Shown here in pieces: positions 16,014-26,756 of a DNA stretch of 64,000 bases. Within the stretch, counting starts at the first letter, position 1. Each line of letters starts with the position of its first letter. The stretch spans positions 8,209,250 through 8,273,249 of the forward strand of contig CM043799.1 in assembly GCA_023974075.1 (NCBI GenBank), read 5' to 3'. A program made the position numbers and the translations under genes. The notes under the pieces were generated by a model. That model was not told the DNA's origin and searched no databases. It saw only the letters and a list, made by a program, of their open reading frames with translations. The DNA comes from Chaenocephalus aceratus. Its lineage: Eukaryota; Chordata; Actinopteri; Perciformes; Channichthyidae.

Positions 16014-17822
16014 TTGGACCCTCCCAAAGCCCCTCCCCCCTCCTCACTTCTGTCAAGCGACTTTGTTAACCACTTTGAAAAAAAGGTTGATGATATCGCT
16101 CGCTCATTTTCATTTCTACCATTTCTCACCCATTTCATCAACACTTCTCTAACTTCTGGTCACTTTCCAAACAGTCTCAAGGAGGCAAGAGTAAACCCTC
16201 TCCTAAAGAAACCCACTCTCAACCCGTCTGATGTTATAAACTACAGGCCTGTCTCTCTCCTCCCATTCCTGTCTAAAACACTTGAACGCGCTGTCTTTAA
16301 ACAACTCTCCTGTTATCTCCATCAGAACAACCTTCTGGATCCGCACCAGTCTGGTTTCAAGGCAGGTCACTCCACAGAAACTGCTCTCATTGCTGTCACT
16401 GAGGAACTGCACACTGCCAAAGCAGCATCCCTCTCCTCTGTCATCATCCTTTTGGACCTGTCTGCTGCATTCGACACGGTGAACCATCAGATCCTCCTTC
16501 GCACTCTCCAAGAACTTGGAGTTTCAGGCTCTGCACTTTCCCCTCACCTCCTCACCATACCTCAAAGACCGTACCTACAGGGTAACTTGGAGAGGGTCCG
16601 AGTCCGACCCTTGTCAATTAACTACAGGGGTCCCTCAGGGCTCTGTTCTTGGTCCCCTCCTCTTCTCCCTGTACACAAACTCGCTCGGATCTGTCATTAG
16701 CCCGCATGGTTTTTCATACCACTGCTACGCTGACGACACCCAATTAATTCTGTCCTTTCCCCGCTCAGAGACCCAGGTCGTCGCACGCATCTCTGCTTGT
16801 TTAGCTGACATCTCTCAGTGGATGTTCGCTCATCACGAGGCGGGGCGGTGGTGGCGAAGTCCATTGGGACTTGGCTTGGCAACTGGAAGGTCACCAGTTC
16901 AAGTCCCGGTAAGACCAAGTGCTACCGAGGTAGCACTTGGGGAGCACCGTTCCCTACACTGCTCCCCGGGTGCCGTTCAAAATGGCAGCACACTGCTCCT
17001 AACACTAGGATGGGTCAAATGCAGAGAAAAAAATTCCCCACTGGGATTATAAAGTATATCAAAATCAAAAAAAAAAAAATCAGCTCAACCTTGACAAGAC
17101 TGAACTGCTTTTTTTCCTTCCGGGAAAAGATTGTCCCACTCTTGACCTGACTATCAACATCGGCACCTCTGTTGTTTCCCCGACCCAGACTGCAAGGAAT
17201 CTGGCTGTGATCCTAGATAACAACCTGTCCTTCACTGCAAACATTGCTGCTACAACCCGCTGCTGCATATACACGCTTTACAACATCAGGAGGATACGTC
17301 CCCAGTTGACCCAGAAAGTGACGCAGGTTCTGGTCCAGGCTCTCGTCACCTCACGCCTAGACTACTGCAACTCCCCCTGGCTGGTCTACCTGCATGTGCC
17401 ATCCGATCTCTGCAGCTCATCCATAATGCAGCGGCTCGTCTGGTCTTCAACCTTCCTACATTTTCCCACACCACACTCCGCTCCTCCGCTCCCTTCACTG
17501 GCTTCCGGTAACTGCTAGAATTCACTTCAAGACAATGGTACTTGCGTACCATGCTGCGAATGGATCTGGCCCTTCCTACATCCAGGACATGGTTAAACTG
17601 TACACCCCAGCGCGTGCACTACACTCTGCATCAGCCAAGCGACTCGCTGCACCCTCGCTGCGAGGGGCACCCAAGTTCCCATCAGCAAAGATACGTGGGT
17701 TTGCTATCCTGGCTCCAAAATGGTGGAATGAGCTCCCCATTGACATCAGGACAGCAGAAAGCTTACACACCTTCCGGCGCAGACTGAAAACTCATCTCTT
17801 TCGACTCCACCTCGAGCGATAA
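16014..17822 (+). pseudogene. L2 reverse transcriptase domain, interrupted by a SINE
   Basis: [46 protein letters not shown] (first catalytic Asp) are read in 16014-16530. [16 protein letters not shown] and [12 protein letters not shown] (catalytic YADD) are in another frame from 16516. After the SINE (16842-17079) come LNLDKTELLFF, YYNIRRIRPQLT-type text and, at 17535-17822, the C-terminal MVLAYHAANGSGPSY...HLFRLHLE. All core motifs survive but frames shift at least three times. Confidence 0.8.
16842..17079 (+). mobile_element. tRNA-derived SINE inside the L2 RT
   Basis: The head has a box A-like TGGCGAAGTCC (16852-16862) and box B GTTCAAGTCC (16897-16906), about 45 bp apart as in tRNA genes. 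The body contains a GGTAGCACTTGGGGAGCACC segment and an AAATTCCCCACTGGGAT tail ending in poly-A (17068-17079). It cuts the LINE between the codons for QWMFAHH and LNLDKTELL. A clean target duplication is not visible; at most ATCA on each side. Confidence 0.75.
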
Positions 17823-17992
17823 AATTACTAACAAAGAACTGCTAACAGAGCACTTATATACTAATAAAGGACTGGCTTATCTATAGCCAGTTGAGTAGCA
17901 CTTGAAATGCTTGACTCTATGAAACCTGATGTACTTATATGATTCTGTTTTCTTCAAGGTTGTGTCTTCCTGGTCGAATGTACTTATTGTAA

Positions 17993-18036
17993 GTCCCTTT
18001 GGATAAAAGCGTAAGCTAAATGCAATGTAATGTAAC
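17993..18036 (+). other. UnaL2-type 3' stem-loop and TGTAA tail
   Basis: CCCTTTGGATAAAAGCG can form the conserved stem with GGATA loop recognised by L2-type reverse transcriptases. The usual first base of the stem (G of CGC) is C here, weakening one basal pair. Ends with ATGTAATGTAA. Confidence 0.75.
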
Positions 18037-18580
18037 ATAACAGGAAACTACAGCTAGACATGACACATCACACTAGGGACGCCTGATCAGGGCACAAACA
18101 CATAACAATCACCGAATGCCTTTCTGCAGTCTTATAAGAGCAGAATGGGCACTGATAAAAAGGTGAATCGGCAGACTGTAGGGGCACAGGTTCTTCTCCC
18201 TCAGTAAGAATGGTATGGTGTCTGAGGAAGAACACAAAACGGAATACATTCAAATCAGAGTCTACATATATCAAATGTTGTTATTTCTTTAAGCAGATCG
18301 ATTCAGTTTGTTTGTAAGAATTTAAAAACACATCAAGATGAACAATGTAGATATTCCACATCTATGGATTCTTACGAACATTTCAAGACCAAGCATGCAA
18401 GGTCTTGAAATGCGCTAACTTATTGGTACGGCCATACAGACAACTTACAAGGTAGAAACTAGGCAGTGAATGTCTACTGGGTTGCATAATACATAATTTA
18501 TTACCTTCGGTCGTTCCCTTCCATGATGTATCATCGTCTTCAAATGTAATAACGCGGACAAACAGACCAACTAGGTGAGC
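18037..18580. other. Intergenic with one exon-like frame
   Basis: On the minus strand 18274-18068 reads SPFYQCPFCSYKTAERHSV, a Cys-x2-Cys start like a C2H2 finger, but the second His pair is not in a canonical position. No clear splice borders or partner exons were found. Confidence 0.2.
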
Positions 18581-18584
18581 TTAT

Positions 18585-18621
18585 GGTTCTGGTTCTGGTT
18601 CTGGTTCTCTTCTGGTTCTTC

Positions 18622-18655
<34 letters not shown>

Positions 18656-18735
18656 TCTTCTCTTCTTCTTCTTCTTCTTCTTCTTCTTCTTCTTCTTCTT
18701 CTTCTTCTTCTTGTCTTCTTCTTCTTCTTCTAGCG
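18585..18735 (+). repeat. (CTGGTT)n followed by (CTT)n microsatellite
   Basis: Hexamer repeats of GGTTCT run into about 70 bp of CTT trinucleotides. ORFs across it (poly-Ser, poly-Lys) are artefacts. Confidence 0.96.
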
Positions 18736-18901
18736 GTAGGGAAACAGCTCCGGGCGTATCACCCATAGACAAAAGATGGTATTACCATCATCTACTGATG
18801 TGTAATGTGGACTCACAAGGCGGAGTCGGACATCCAACCCCGCCTTTTATCCGCCCCCATTCCGCGTTCCGCAGCGAGGACTTCTCCATTGCCCCACTCA
18901 C

Positions 18902-18960
18902 TCAAATTCAGTACATCTACAATAATGGGGCCCCCACTATTGTAGATGAACTGAATTTGA
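18902..18960. repeat. Near-perfect 29-bp hairpin without loop
   Basis: Left arm 18902-18930 and right arm 18931-18960 pair in 27 of 29 positions around a GGGG/CCCC centre. Arms start TCAAATTCAG. No flanking element was identified. Confidence 0.85.
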
Positions 18961-19035
18961 TGAAGGCTTATGGCAATGTATGATGTCTGTTTAATTGTAT
19001 TTTTTGTATAATTTGTTGTTCTGAATTTTGCATTA

Positions 19036-19062
19036 AAAAAAACGACACTGATGTCGTTTTAA
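19036..19062. repeat. Short hairpin AAAACGACA-CTGA-TGTCGTTTT
   Basis: Perfect 9-bp stem with a 4-nt loop, 76 bp downstream of the larger hairpin, followed by AAAG. It resembles an intrinsic-terminator shape, but no such role is expected in this genome. Confidence 0.7.
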
Positions 19063-20433
19063 AGATGTGTCGCCTCTCGGGGGCCCCCTACTGGTCTGGG
19101 GCCCCAAGCAGTTGCCTGCCTTGCCTGTCCGCAGTTGGAAATCACTTCACTGAAGTACAACTCTGCTGGGTGAGGTCACAAGTAAATCAGATGTATACAA
19201 GATAATACACATCAAGATAAACTCCAGTATACAGCAGCACATTAGGAGTTAACAGCACTATATTGCCCAGGGGGATGTAGCATTTTGACAGTTTGACAAT
19301 TGAAAGTAGGAGGATGAATTAATGATTTGTTAACTTTAGGATGAATAGACCAGATCACAGGGATGGAGCTGAATACTTTCTAAGATTTATGTCTGAACTC
19401 AACCTGAAGTAACGAGTCATTTTCTTTATGTCTAAATTCTGCATTTATGTATCCATTACTTTTATATTTCCTTCCTTCCTGCCCGCCATCAATCCCCTTC
19501 TTATTTCTCCATCTTTTCATCCCTTTATTTGTTTACATATATCCTTGTTTTTGCAGTGAAAGATGCCCAGTTTGTTACGGCCGGAAAATAAATGTCCTTC
19601 GTTACACACACACGTTCATTCTAACACACACTCTTTCACAGCTAATAACATAATCTGTCAGACACAATTCCACCGACCCCTTTCTAGCTCCCACCACTAA
19701 CATACATACAGTAAATAGAAGTCAACAGGAGTAGCCAAGCCTGGCTTCCCCGTGGGCCTCTCATTCCTCTAACCACAGCACCGCAGACTTTATTAGCTGT
19801 CAACCTGTCATTGACGCCATGACAAAAGGTTTATTTCTAGCAGGTAAAATCCACATTGATGCTCCAGTTTGCCTCCCCACCCAAAGCACCCACGGAGAGT
19901 AAAGGCAGAAGTATATTAAAAACTAAATCAAAGTGCAGACCAACACAGTGTGAGCATAATATCCTCACTGAGTTTTATCACGGTGTGATAAGATAATTAG
20001 CTCTAAAGCTGAACATTTGACATCCGATTTTTGGAAATCTTCAAAACATTTTGGTGTTTTAGATTTGGTTTACCAAAGTCTTAGGTTCATAAAAGTAGTG
20101 TAATATATGAGTTACACTGTCTAAAAGGAAAATGTGTACATTTGAATTTTGAGTCAAATAGCTGTCTATCACTTTACTTTCACCACAGGACTGAGGAACA
20201 TCAGGACTGATTCATGACTTCATATTACATATACATACCATGGTGAATGTGATGTGCACAAATACAAATTGAGCCTTATGATTTCTTTTTCAACCAAAAA
20301 TGTATTATAATATGCACAAACTACAGACACTCTGTACCAACACATACAAGTAGACTGCAAAGCAGACGGGAAAGGTAAAAAAATACAAATGGACTGACTT
20401 GACTGTAGAGGGTTTTTATAAAAATATATGGCC
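19063..20433. other. Intergenic, no supported gene
   Basis: GGGGGCCCCCTACTGG...GGGGCCCCAAGCAG at about 19080-19115 resembles the end of a hAT-type noncoding element (compare 44409-44420), but no partner end was found. The rest has no domain, TIR or RNA gene that I can recognise. Confidence 0.3.
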
Positions 20434-20780
20434 AGGGCCGGCCCTAACCAATTTGCTGCCCTAGGCAAGATTTTGGCTGGCGCCTGGAGGAAGTCTGTAA
20501 GCGAGGACCCTTCATCTTCACTGAGACCTCGAGGAATCACACTCTGTACTTACGGGAAGTTCTCCAGAAATCTGATGGCAGGTTAATGGGGAAGACGGAC
20601 ATGTAAAGCCTTTTTCTAAGACACATTTAACGCACACACCACTAAAGACTCAAAACAAAGGGTGCCCTAGTGCTGCAATTTATTTTGTTTACCCGACACC
20701 TGTATACACTTATTATGTCAATCTCTCAGCACACACACTGACAATCAGGGTGTTCTAAGGTGATCTATCACGTGATTATA

Positions 20781-20782
<2 letters not shown>
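20434..20782 (+). mobile_element. Possible hAT-type end (CAGGGCCGGCCCTAACC)
   Basis: CAGGGCCGGCCC at 20434 has the form of hAT termini in fish and is followed by GCTGCCCTAGGCAAGATTTT, a sequence style common in such elements. No matching right end or 8-bp duplication was found, so the extent is a guess. Confidence 0.35.

Positions 20783-20822
<40 letters not shown>
20783..20822 (+). repeat. (GT)n microsatellite
   Basis: About 40 bp of pure GT next to the 5' end of the I-clade LINE. Confidence 0.95.
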
Positions 20823-20824
<2 letters not shown>

Positions 20825-20961
20825 GTGCTTGTGTTGCTTTTCTCTCGTCTCTCTGCTGCGCAGGGACACCTGGTCCACCCCTGGCGCCGCCTCCTAATGA
20901 CATTCAGCTTCAACTTTAGAAGGAGAAGCTGGAGGAGAAGTATGGGCATATGTTCCTGGAG

Positions 20962-21773
20962 CAAATCGGAAAATACTTGGAGTTATCAGTGGAGTTCCCA
21001 TAGAAATCGGCATAGAAGAGCTCAAGAAAGAAATTAAAGGGGGGAAAGTGTCTGTAGTTAAGCGTCTTCCTACTAGGTATCAGGGTAAGATAGTGGATAG
21101 TTTGTCTGTTCTTCTTCAGTTTGAAGAAACAATTCAACAGAAGATAATGATCGGTTGCATGAGCTTTCCAGTAAGAGAATTCATCCCTAAACCTCTGCGG
21201 TGCTTTAAATGCCAAAGGTTTGGGCATGTGGCAGACAAGTGCAAAGCAACTAAGCCCAGGTGTCCAACATGTGCGGGAGAACATGAATATGGTAGTTGTG
21301 CTGCAGGTGCCAAGGTAATATGTTGTAACTGTGGTGGGGAACATAGTGCTGCGTATCAGGGCTGCGAAGTGCAGAACAAGGCCAAGGAGGTGCAGAGATA
21401 CAAAGTGCAAAATAAAGTCTCATATGCTGAAGCAACAGAAAAGGTTTCACTAAACATAGACAGGAAATCCCAAGTAGCAGCAAGTATATTCTCTTCAAAA
21501 GATTTTCCCAAACTCCCACAGGCAAAGGAAAGCTCCACAAAGTGTTCACATAAATGTGTGATAGGAGAGGATGCATTGATTGTGAATAAGTACAAATGTG
21601 TGGCCTTTATTGGAAAAGTGGTGAATGTTGCTTTGCAACAAATAAAAAAGAGGTCAAGACTGAAAACAATAGTGGAAGCAGCAGGTCCATTTTTGGGGAT
21701 AAAGGATATAACCGTTAAAATGATGCATGATATGCTAGCCCCCAATAATGATGATTCACAGATTAGTGAATAG
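20962..21773 (+). CDS. I-clade LINE ORF1 (gag-like, three zinc knuckles)
   Basis: The frame is open upstream of the ATG at 21048 to at least 20962 (ISGVPIEIGIEELKKEIKGG), so the true start is upstream and lost. Zinc knuckles: CFKCQRFGHVADKC, CPTCAGEHEYGSC and CCNCGGEHSAAYQGC. An RRM-like segment precedes them in this family. The product is expected to bind LINE RNA and form RNPs. The C-terminal part is Lys-rich. This is the least damaged frame of the element. Confidence 0.8.
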
Positions 21774-21789
21774 ATGAATGGTTTTTCTC

Positions 21790-22760
21790 ATTCTGCAGTG
21801 GAATGCTAGAAGCCTTATTGCAAATGGACAATAATTCAAGACCTATATATATCAGTTAAAAGAAAAACCAGACGTTATTTGTATTCAAGAAACATGGCTG
21901 AAGACTTGAAGACTCATTTGGACTTCATAATTGGGGGATATACTGCTATAAGACAAGATAGAAATGATGGCCAGGGAGGGGGATGTGCAATCTTTACCAG
22001 AGAAGTAATGTCTTATAGTAGGCTAACATTTAAGAACAGTCATGATTTAGAAATAGTGGGTGTAGAAGTTTGGATTAATAAAAGGAAAATTAGTGTCCTG
22101 CATTTTTATAATCCATGTAATAAACTCAAAATAGAAGAATTAGACAGTCTTTGCCAAGGAAATGAAATAATATGGTGTGGTGATTTTAATGCACATAATA
22201 CAATGTGGGGAGGGAGATCAACAGATTACAACGGACAGGTGGTGGAGGACTTAATGGAGGCAAAGAAATTAGTTTGTTTAAATAATGGGCAAGGTACAAG
22301 ACTCAATTTTAGAGATGGAACAGAGTCTGCGATCGACCTAACTCTTGTAACAAGTGAATTAGCTTCGGGTAGCAGTTGGGAAGTATTGGCAAATAACAGT
22401 ATTGGGAGTGATCATCTTCCGATTATAATCAAGTTTGATATAAGTAATGTGGTTGAGCTAGATGGTATCATGAGATGGACCTTTTCTAGAGCAAATTGGG
22501 AGATGTTTGCTAAATTGTGTGATAATGAATTTGATCAGATTGATATGGCAGGAAGTATTGATGAAATAAATGAGCAATTTACTTCAAATATAATTAAAAG
22601 CGCTAATCAAACTATTGGGAATAAAACTGGTAAACTTGGTAAATGTGTTAAGATGGTACCGTGGTGGAACAAAGAATGTAATGATGCAATTCGAAACAAA
22701 ATCAGGCAGTTTGGAAAGCTAAGAAAGACACATTCATTACCACAATTTATTAGAATATAA
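21790..22760 (+). pseudogene. I-clade LINE ORF2: APE endonuclease
   Basis: The N-terminal ILQWNARSLIANG (from about 21792) is in a different frame from the main open stretch 21879-22760. This reads GGYTAIRQDRNDGQGGGCAI, NEIIWCGDFNAHNTMWGG (catalytic GDFNAH), AIDLTLVTSEL and GSDHLPIIIKFD (SDH). One frame break near the start and one at about 22757. Confidence 0.8.
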
Positions 22761-23712
22761 AAAGGCACAGGCTCAGGTAAGGAACATTGTTAAAAGAGCA
22801 AAAAGGGAGTGTTGGAGAGGATTCTGTTCAAGTATTGGGAGAACTACACCATTAGATAAAGTATGGGGAATGGTTAAGAAGATGAGGGGAATAAGACAGC
22901 AGAGTAACCTGCCAGTGTTAGAGAATGGAGGGGAAATTGCCACTGGTGCTATGGAGAAGGCAGACATTCTAGCTAAGAATTTTGTCAAAGTTCATTCTTC
23001 AGAAAATTTGACAGAAGAAGACAAGATCAGGAGGCAGGAAGTGTTAGATGAACATCCTAATGTATATGAAGAAAGACCTTCGTCGCAGAGTGTTGTAAAT
23101 ATACCTTTTTCTATTCAAGAGTTGAGAAGAGCATTAAGTAAGTGTAAAATGACTGCTCCTGGGAAAGATAATGTATGCTATATAATGTTGACCAAATTAG
23201 TGATTTTGCATTAGGGAAGATGCTGGAGATGTACAATAAGATTTGGGAGAAAGGGAAGCTGCCAATAATATGGAAAGAGTCTGTCATTATTCCTATTAGA
23301 AAACCTGGGAAAGATCCAACCAGTCCAGGCAGTTATAGACCTAGAGCTCTGACATCGCACTTGTGTAAAGTTATGGAAATAATGATAACAGAAAGGCTGA
23401 CATACTACATTGAGAAAAATGAACTAATGACTCCTTATCAGAGTGGGTTTAGAAGATGGCGGAGTACTTTAGATCCACTGCTGTGCCTGGAGTCTGAAGT
23501 CAGGAAAGCACAAGCGAATAAGGAGTGTGTTGTAGCTGTATTCTTTGATGTGGAAAAAGCTTACGATATGATGTCGAAGGAAGGATTATTAATAAAACTG
23601 GACATTATGGGTCTGGGAGGTAATGTATATAATTGGATTATGGATGTTTTGTTTGGCCGTGCCATCAGAGTCAGTAGTAGTAACCATGTACCTTTCGTCA
23701 AAAAAGTGACAG
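22761..23712 (+). pseudogene. I-clade LINE ORF2: linker and RT N-terminal half
   Basis: KRAKRECWRGFCSSIGR and MVKKMRGIRQQSNLPVLENG lead into the RT: IRKPGKDPTSPGSYRP, MTPYQSGFRRWRSTLDPLLC, VVAVFFDVEKAYDMM (first catalytic Asp). The YADD motif is not reached. The last meaningful residues are around NHVPFVKKVTG at 23690-23712. Confidence 0.75.
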
Positions 23713-24340
23713 GTAGTGTGACAGGTCACACCTCTCCCTACTTATGCAAATGAGCTAAGTCCCGCCCCCCATTGCGAGACCCTTTGATGTGTTGATTAGG
23801 GCAGTCTCTTTGAAGTTAGGTTGTCTGGCCCCTGTCCCCTCACACCCCTTTGTAGTCTAGTCCTTTGATGTGTGTTATCAGGTAGGTGTGAAATGCCCCC
23901 CTGTGTAGTGCCTTTGTTGTTTAGTTCTTTGATGTGTTGATTAGGGCAGTCTCTTTGAAGTTATGTTGTCTGGCCCCTGTCCCCTCACACCCCTTTGTAG
24001 TCTAGTCATGTGATGTGTGTTATAACAGGTAGGTGTGAAAAGCCCCCCTGTGTAGTGCCTTTTGTTGTCTAATTATTTGATGTGTTGATTAAGGCAGACT
24101 CTTTGAAGTTATGTTGTCTGGCCCCTGCCCCTCAGAGCCCTTTGTTGTCTAATCTAATTAGCCTTTGATGTTTGCCCTTTGATGTGAGGTGCTATAACAG
24201 GCAAGTGTGATTTCACACTGGTGAAAGCCTTTGATGTTAATCTAGGTGTCTCTTTGAAGTTATGCGTGAGACTGTCTACCCGCCCCCTCCCAGCCTCCCC
24301 CCTTTAGATTAGGTCAATTAGATGAAGATAGAAATACACT
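23713..24340 (+). repeat. Polinton-type terminal repeat with ~148-bp tandem units
   Basis: The word CTTTGATGTGTTGATTA(G/A)GGCAG recurs at about 23782, 23928 and 24077, with TTGTCTGGCCCCTG(T)CCC and GTGTAGTGCC in fixed order, giving a period near 148 bp. A fourth partial unit follows at about 24170. Polinton TIRs commonly start with AG and can contain tandem repeats. GACAGG occurs on both sides of AGTGT (23708-23724); the second end needed to prove a target duplication is missing. Confidence 0.55.
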
Positions 24341-24761
24341 CAAACTAAATTAAAAAAGACAGTCATTTCCACTTACCAAGTCACCTTTCAAAAAAGAAAA
24401 ATGGCAAGAGACGCCTCGAATTGGGTTTAATCAGCCTGTGACAACTTACCGCCACCCGTCCGGAGCGCCAGTCAAGAAACGAATGCAGCAGCAGTGCGGG
24501 GTTCAGAGTACAGCCGAAAGATCTGTGCGCAAACTTATCTCGCGCCCTCTTTCTGGTCATTTGAGCGTTCATGTGTGTTGGAGGAGGGGCTCTGTAAGGA
24601 AGTCTGAAGGAAGTGGCAGATTCTCCCCCGGTTTGACTGCAAAAGACTCTGACTTTTCTCCAAAGGGCTCCGCCTACCACTCAACATAACAAGCCCCGCT
24701 TTTCCTCACCATATCATTTAAAAATGAGAACCCTTCAAGGACATTTTAGAGAGCAGCAACC
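24341..24761 (+). promoter_or_regulatory. Noncoding leader with TATA-like box upstream of ATG 24762
   Basis: No ORF. ATTTAAAAA at 24716-24724 lies about 40 bp upstream of the ATG at 24762 (context GCAACCATGG, a good Kozak match). The same spacing is seen before the structural-type ORF at 27706. Confidence 0.4.
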
Positions 24762-25424
24762 ATGGATCTGAGAAAAACCAAGTCTCTCCCCGCGAGCTGC
24801 AGCATGGAGCAAACGCCTGGAGGACCTCCATCCTCTCCTACAATGTGGACACCAGATCTGGACAGCGCTATGGCTGGCATTGATATTACAGGATGGTTGA
24901 ATATGTATCAACCTCCATCTACTCTCGACTCTCCAGGGAATCAACAGCAGTAGGCATTGATTCGCCATGCTTTCTTTGTGCTCCCGAGGGTGATGCTACA
25001 GAACGTGCTAGGACATCGGCAATCCTGAATACGGTAAAAAGCAGTTGTAGTTCATCTGTTGGATAGAGTCGTGTACCTTTACAGAAAGGAAACATTTTAC
25101 GGATGTCAAGTCGATCACCCCAGTCAGATGCAGCACGAGTGTTTATTCCCTACCGATGAATACTATCTGGATCGAAACTATGATGAATTGGTAAAGAGAC
25201 TGTGGACCGTTCGTTTCATTCCAGCCATTCGGGACGCTCTGCACCAGAGCCACCTTCATGTGTCGGAGAGGAGAGTCTTTGGAGCTACCGAGGCGATTCT
25301 GCACAATCTCAGCAGCACCAGACTCTTTGAGGCTAAAATCGAGAAGTTATACGAACAGCTTATAGAGAACGACGAGACCCAACTGAAGAATATAAGAGCA
25401 GCTTGGGCCTTCTGGCAGCATTAG
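24762..25424 (+). pseudogene. Polinton-associated ORF, Cys/His-rich, function unknown
   Basis: ATG at 24762 (MDLRKTKSLPASC...), then a break near 24950. The middle part is read in another frame (VGIDSPCFLCAPEGDATER, about 24955-25065), and the last 121 codons to the stop at 25424 in a third frame (FYGCQVDHPSQMQHECLF, then helix-rich VKRLWTVRFIPAIRDAL). The CxxC plus C..H..HxC pattern suggests metal binding. I recall similar unnamed proteins in fish Polintons but cannot name a function. Two one-base frame breaks. Confidence 0.5.
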
Positions 25425-25654
25425 GAAGAGTTTTTTATTTATTTTTTGATACTTTTTTCGTTAAAGTATGTTTTATTTTTTATTTTACTTGATATAGTGT
25501 GTCCTTCCTTTTATTATTCTCTGCTTGGAGAAAATGTTTTATATACATATCAATAAAATGCATGGTAAGAAAAACTGTTGTACTCATTACCTCATTGGGC
25601 TGTAACAAGAAACATGTCTGAGAAACGTGTTATGCATAGGGTGTATTACACTCC
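25425..25654. other. AT-rich spacer after the Cys/His ORF
   Basis: AATAAA at 25553-25558 follows the stop codon at 25424 by about 130 bp and could be its poly(A) signal. Nothing else is seen. Confidence 0.4.
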
Positions 25655-25862
25655 ATCCAGGGGCGGACTGGGACTACAAATCAGCCCGGGACTCTCGACC
25701 GGCCCACTTCGGTACCGCCGGCCCACCGCGGTACCGCCAGTAAATACCGCTAGTAAATTGTCGATGGACGGACGGACGGACGGACGGACGGGTAGACAAT
25801 TTACTAGCGGTAGACATTAAGGGTAAATAATGTATAACTGGCCCGGAGCATTCGTCCAAAAA
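25655..25862 (+). mobile_element. Short hAT-type repeat with internal hairpin
   Basis: Starts CCAGGGGCGGACTGGGAC, the form of a common fish hAT terminus. Inside, 25745-25762 (TACCGCTAGTAAATTGTC) is perfectly inverted at 25795-25812, with a (GGAC)n run as the loop. No matching right TIR or target duplication was found. Confidence 0.45.
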
Positions 25863-26756
25863 AAGAAATCGACTAATAATGAAGAAAAATTAACACATTT
25901 CTTGCAATAGTAATGTATGCACTAACTACATTACTACTTGTACTACAACATTTTAATCATCAGTTCGTCCTCATTTTCCTCAATTGTTCATATTTGGTTT
26001 ATTAAAATAATGATATTGTGGTCATTGTTAAAAAATGTCTGCTATTATTATTATTATTTGTATTGCACTTTCTGCCTTCCTGTCATTAGGAGTTAGACAT
26101 GTAATGGCTATGTAATTGATTTGATTAGAACCTGAGCCTTCATTATCCTAAACTGCTGGGACATTTCGCCAATACCTTTATATTGTCTACTCTTCACTTA
26201 CTTGTCAGCATAGGTCGGCATTGATGTACAGAGCCGACAGAATACCTTGTTTATATTGGCATCATATGGAGAGGTGCAGCCAGTGACACGTCCTAAAACC
26301 AGGAAGTAAGCTGCTGGTTCCCCCGACAAGAGTTTTGAAAAATAGCTGGAAATAAGGTCTGTGGAAAACAAACCTGTTTGATAAATGCACGTTTTGTTCA
26401 GCCGGATAATCTCCACATGTCTACCCTACTTTTATAATTTTCGAATCATAAATCTAATCGATAGATTATAAAAGGGTTTTAGGACGCGTCACTGCAGCCA
26501 ACTCCATCAAGCAGGCTGAAACTTTCTCTCCCTCTTCTTCTCATACTCCCTGTCACTCTCCTTTAACTCCTCCGGTGACTTTCTTTTATTTGAAGATTGT
26601 TTTTTGCCCGGCGCTTGGCCGGTTACGTCTGGTATTAAAAACATTTGGCGAATGGTTAGGTGGCGCGATAGTCTGTAGTGAAGGAGCGCGCTCCATAGAG
26701 CTGTACAGAATGAAATGGGTAAACACGTAAATGTAGAGAAAGTCAGAGAATATTAT
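25863..26756. other. Intergenic, no supported gene
   Basis: Nothing recognisable. 26480-26580 has a C/T-rich tract (CTCTCCCTCTTCTTCTC). The AT-rich part at 25870-26060 has no ORF of note. Confidence 0.4.

Larger units (their letters stand above)
14561..18036 (+). mobile_element. L2-clade LINE, near full length but decayed
   Basis: A 5' noncoding part (from about 14560; the 5' border is uncertain) is followed by APE endonuclease, reverse transcriptase and a 3' UTR ending in TTTGGATAAAAGCG and TGTAA repeats. That 3' end is the hallmark of L2 elements of the UnaL2 type. Target duplications are not evident, as usual for L2. The reading frame is broken several times and a SINE sits in the RT region. 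Confidence 0.85.
20930..23712 (+). mobile_element. I/Nimb-clade LINE, 5' two thirds
   Basis: ORF1 with three CCHC knuckles, then APE endonuclease and the first half of RT, all on the plus strand. The RT frame stops making sense at about 23712, where the Polinton-type terminus begins. The missing C-terminal half (RNase H and CCHC end) is represented by a fragment of the same type at 36375-37005. Confidence 0.8.

Noticed and set aside
18583..18772. Poly-Lys/Glu and poly-Ser frames
   Set aside because: Translations of (CTT)n and (GGTTCT)n simple repeats.
19036..19062. Intrinsic transcription terminator
   Set aside because: Stem plus T-run has the shape, but this is a vertebrate genome; at most relevant to Pol III and no Pol III gene lies upstream.
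21250..21745. Minus-strand frames of 108-129 codons
   Set aside because: Antisense of the I-clade ORF1.
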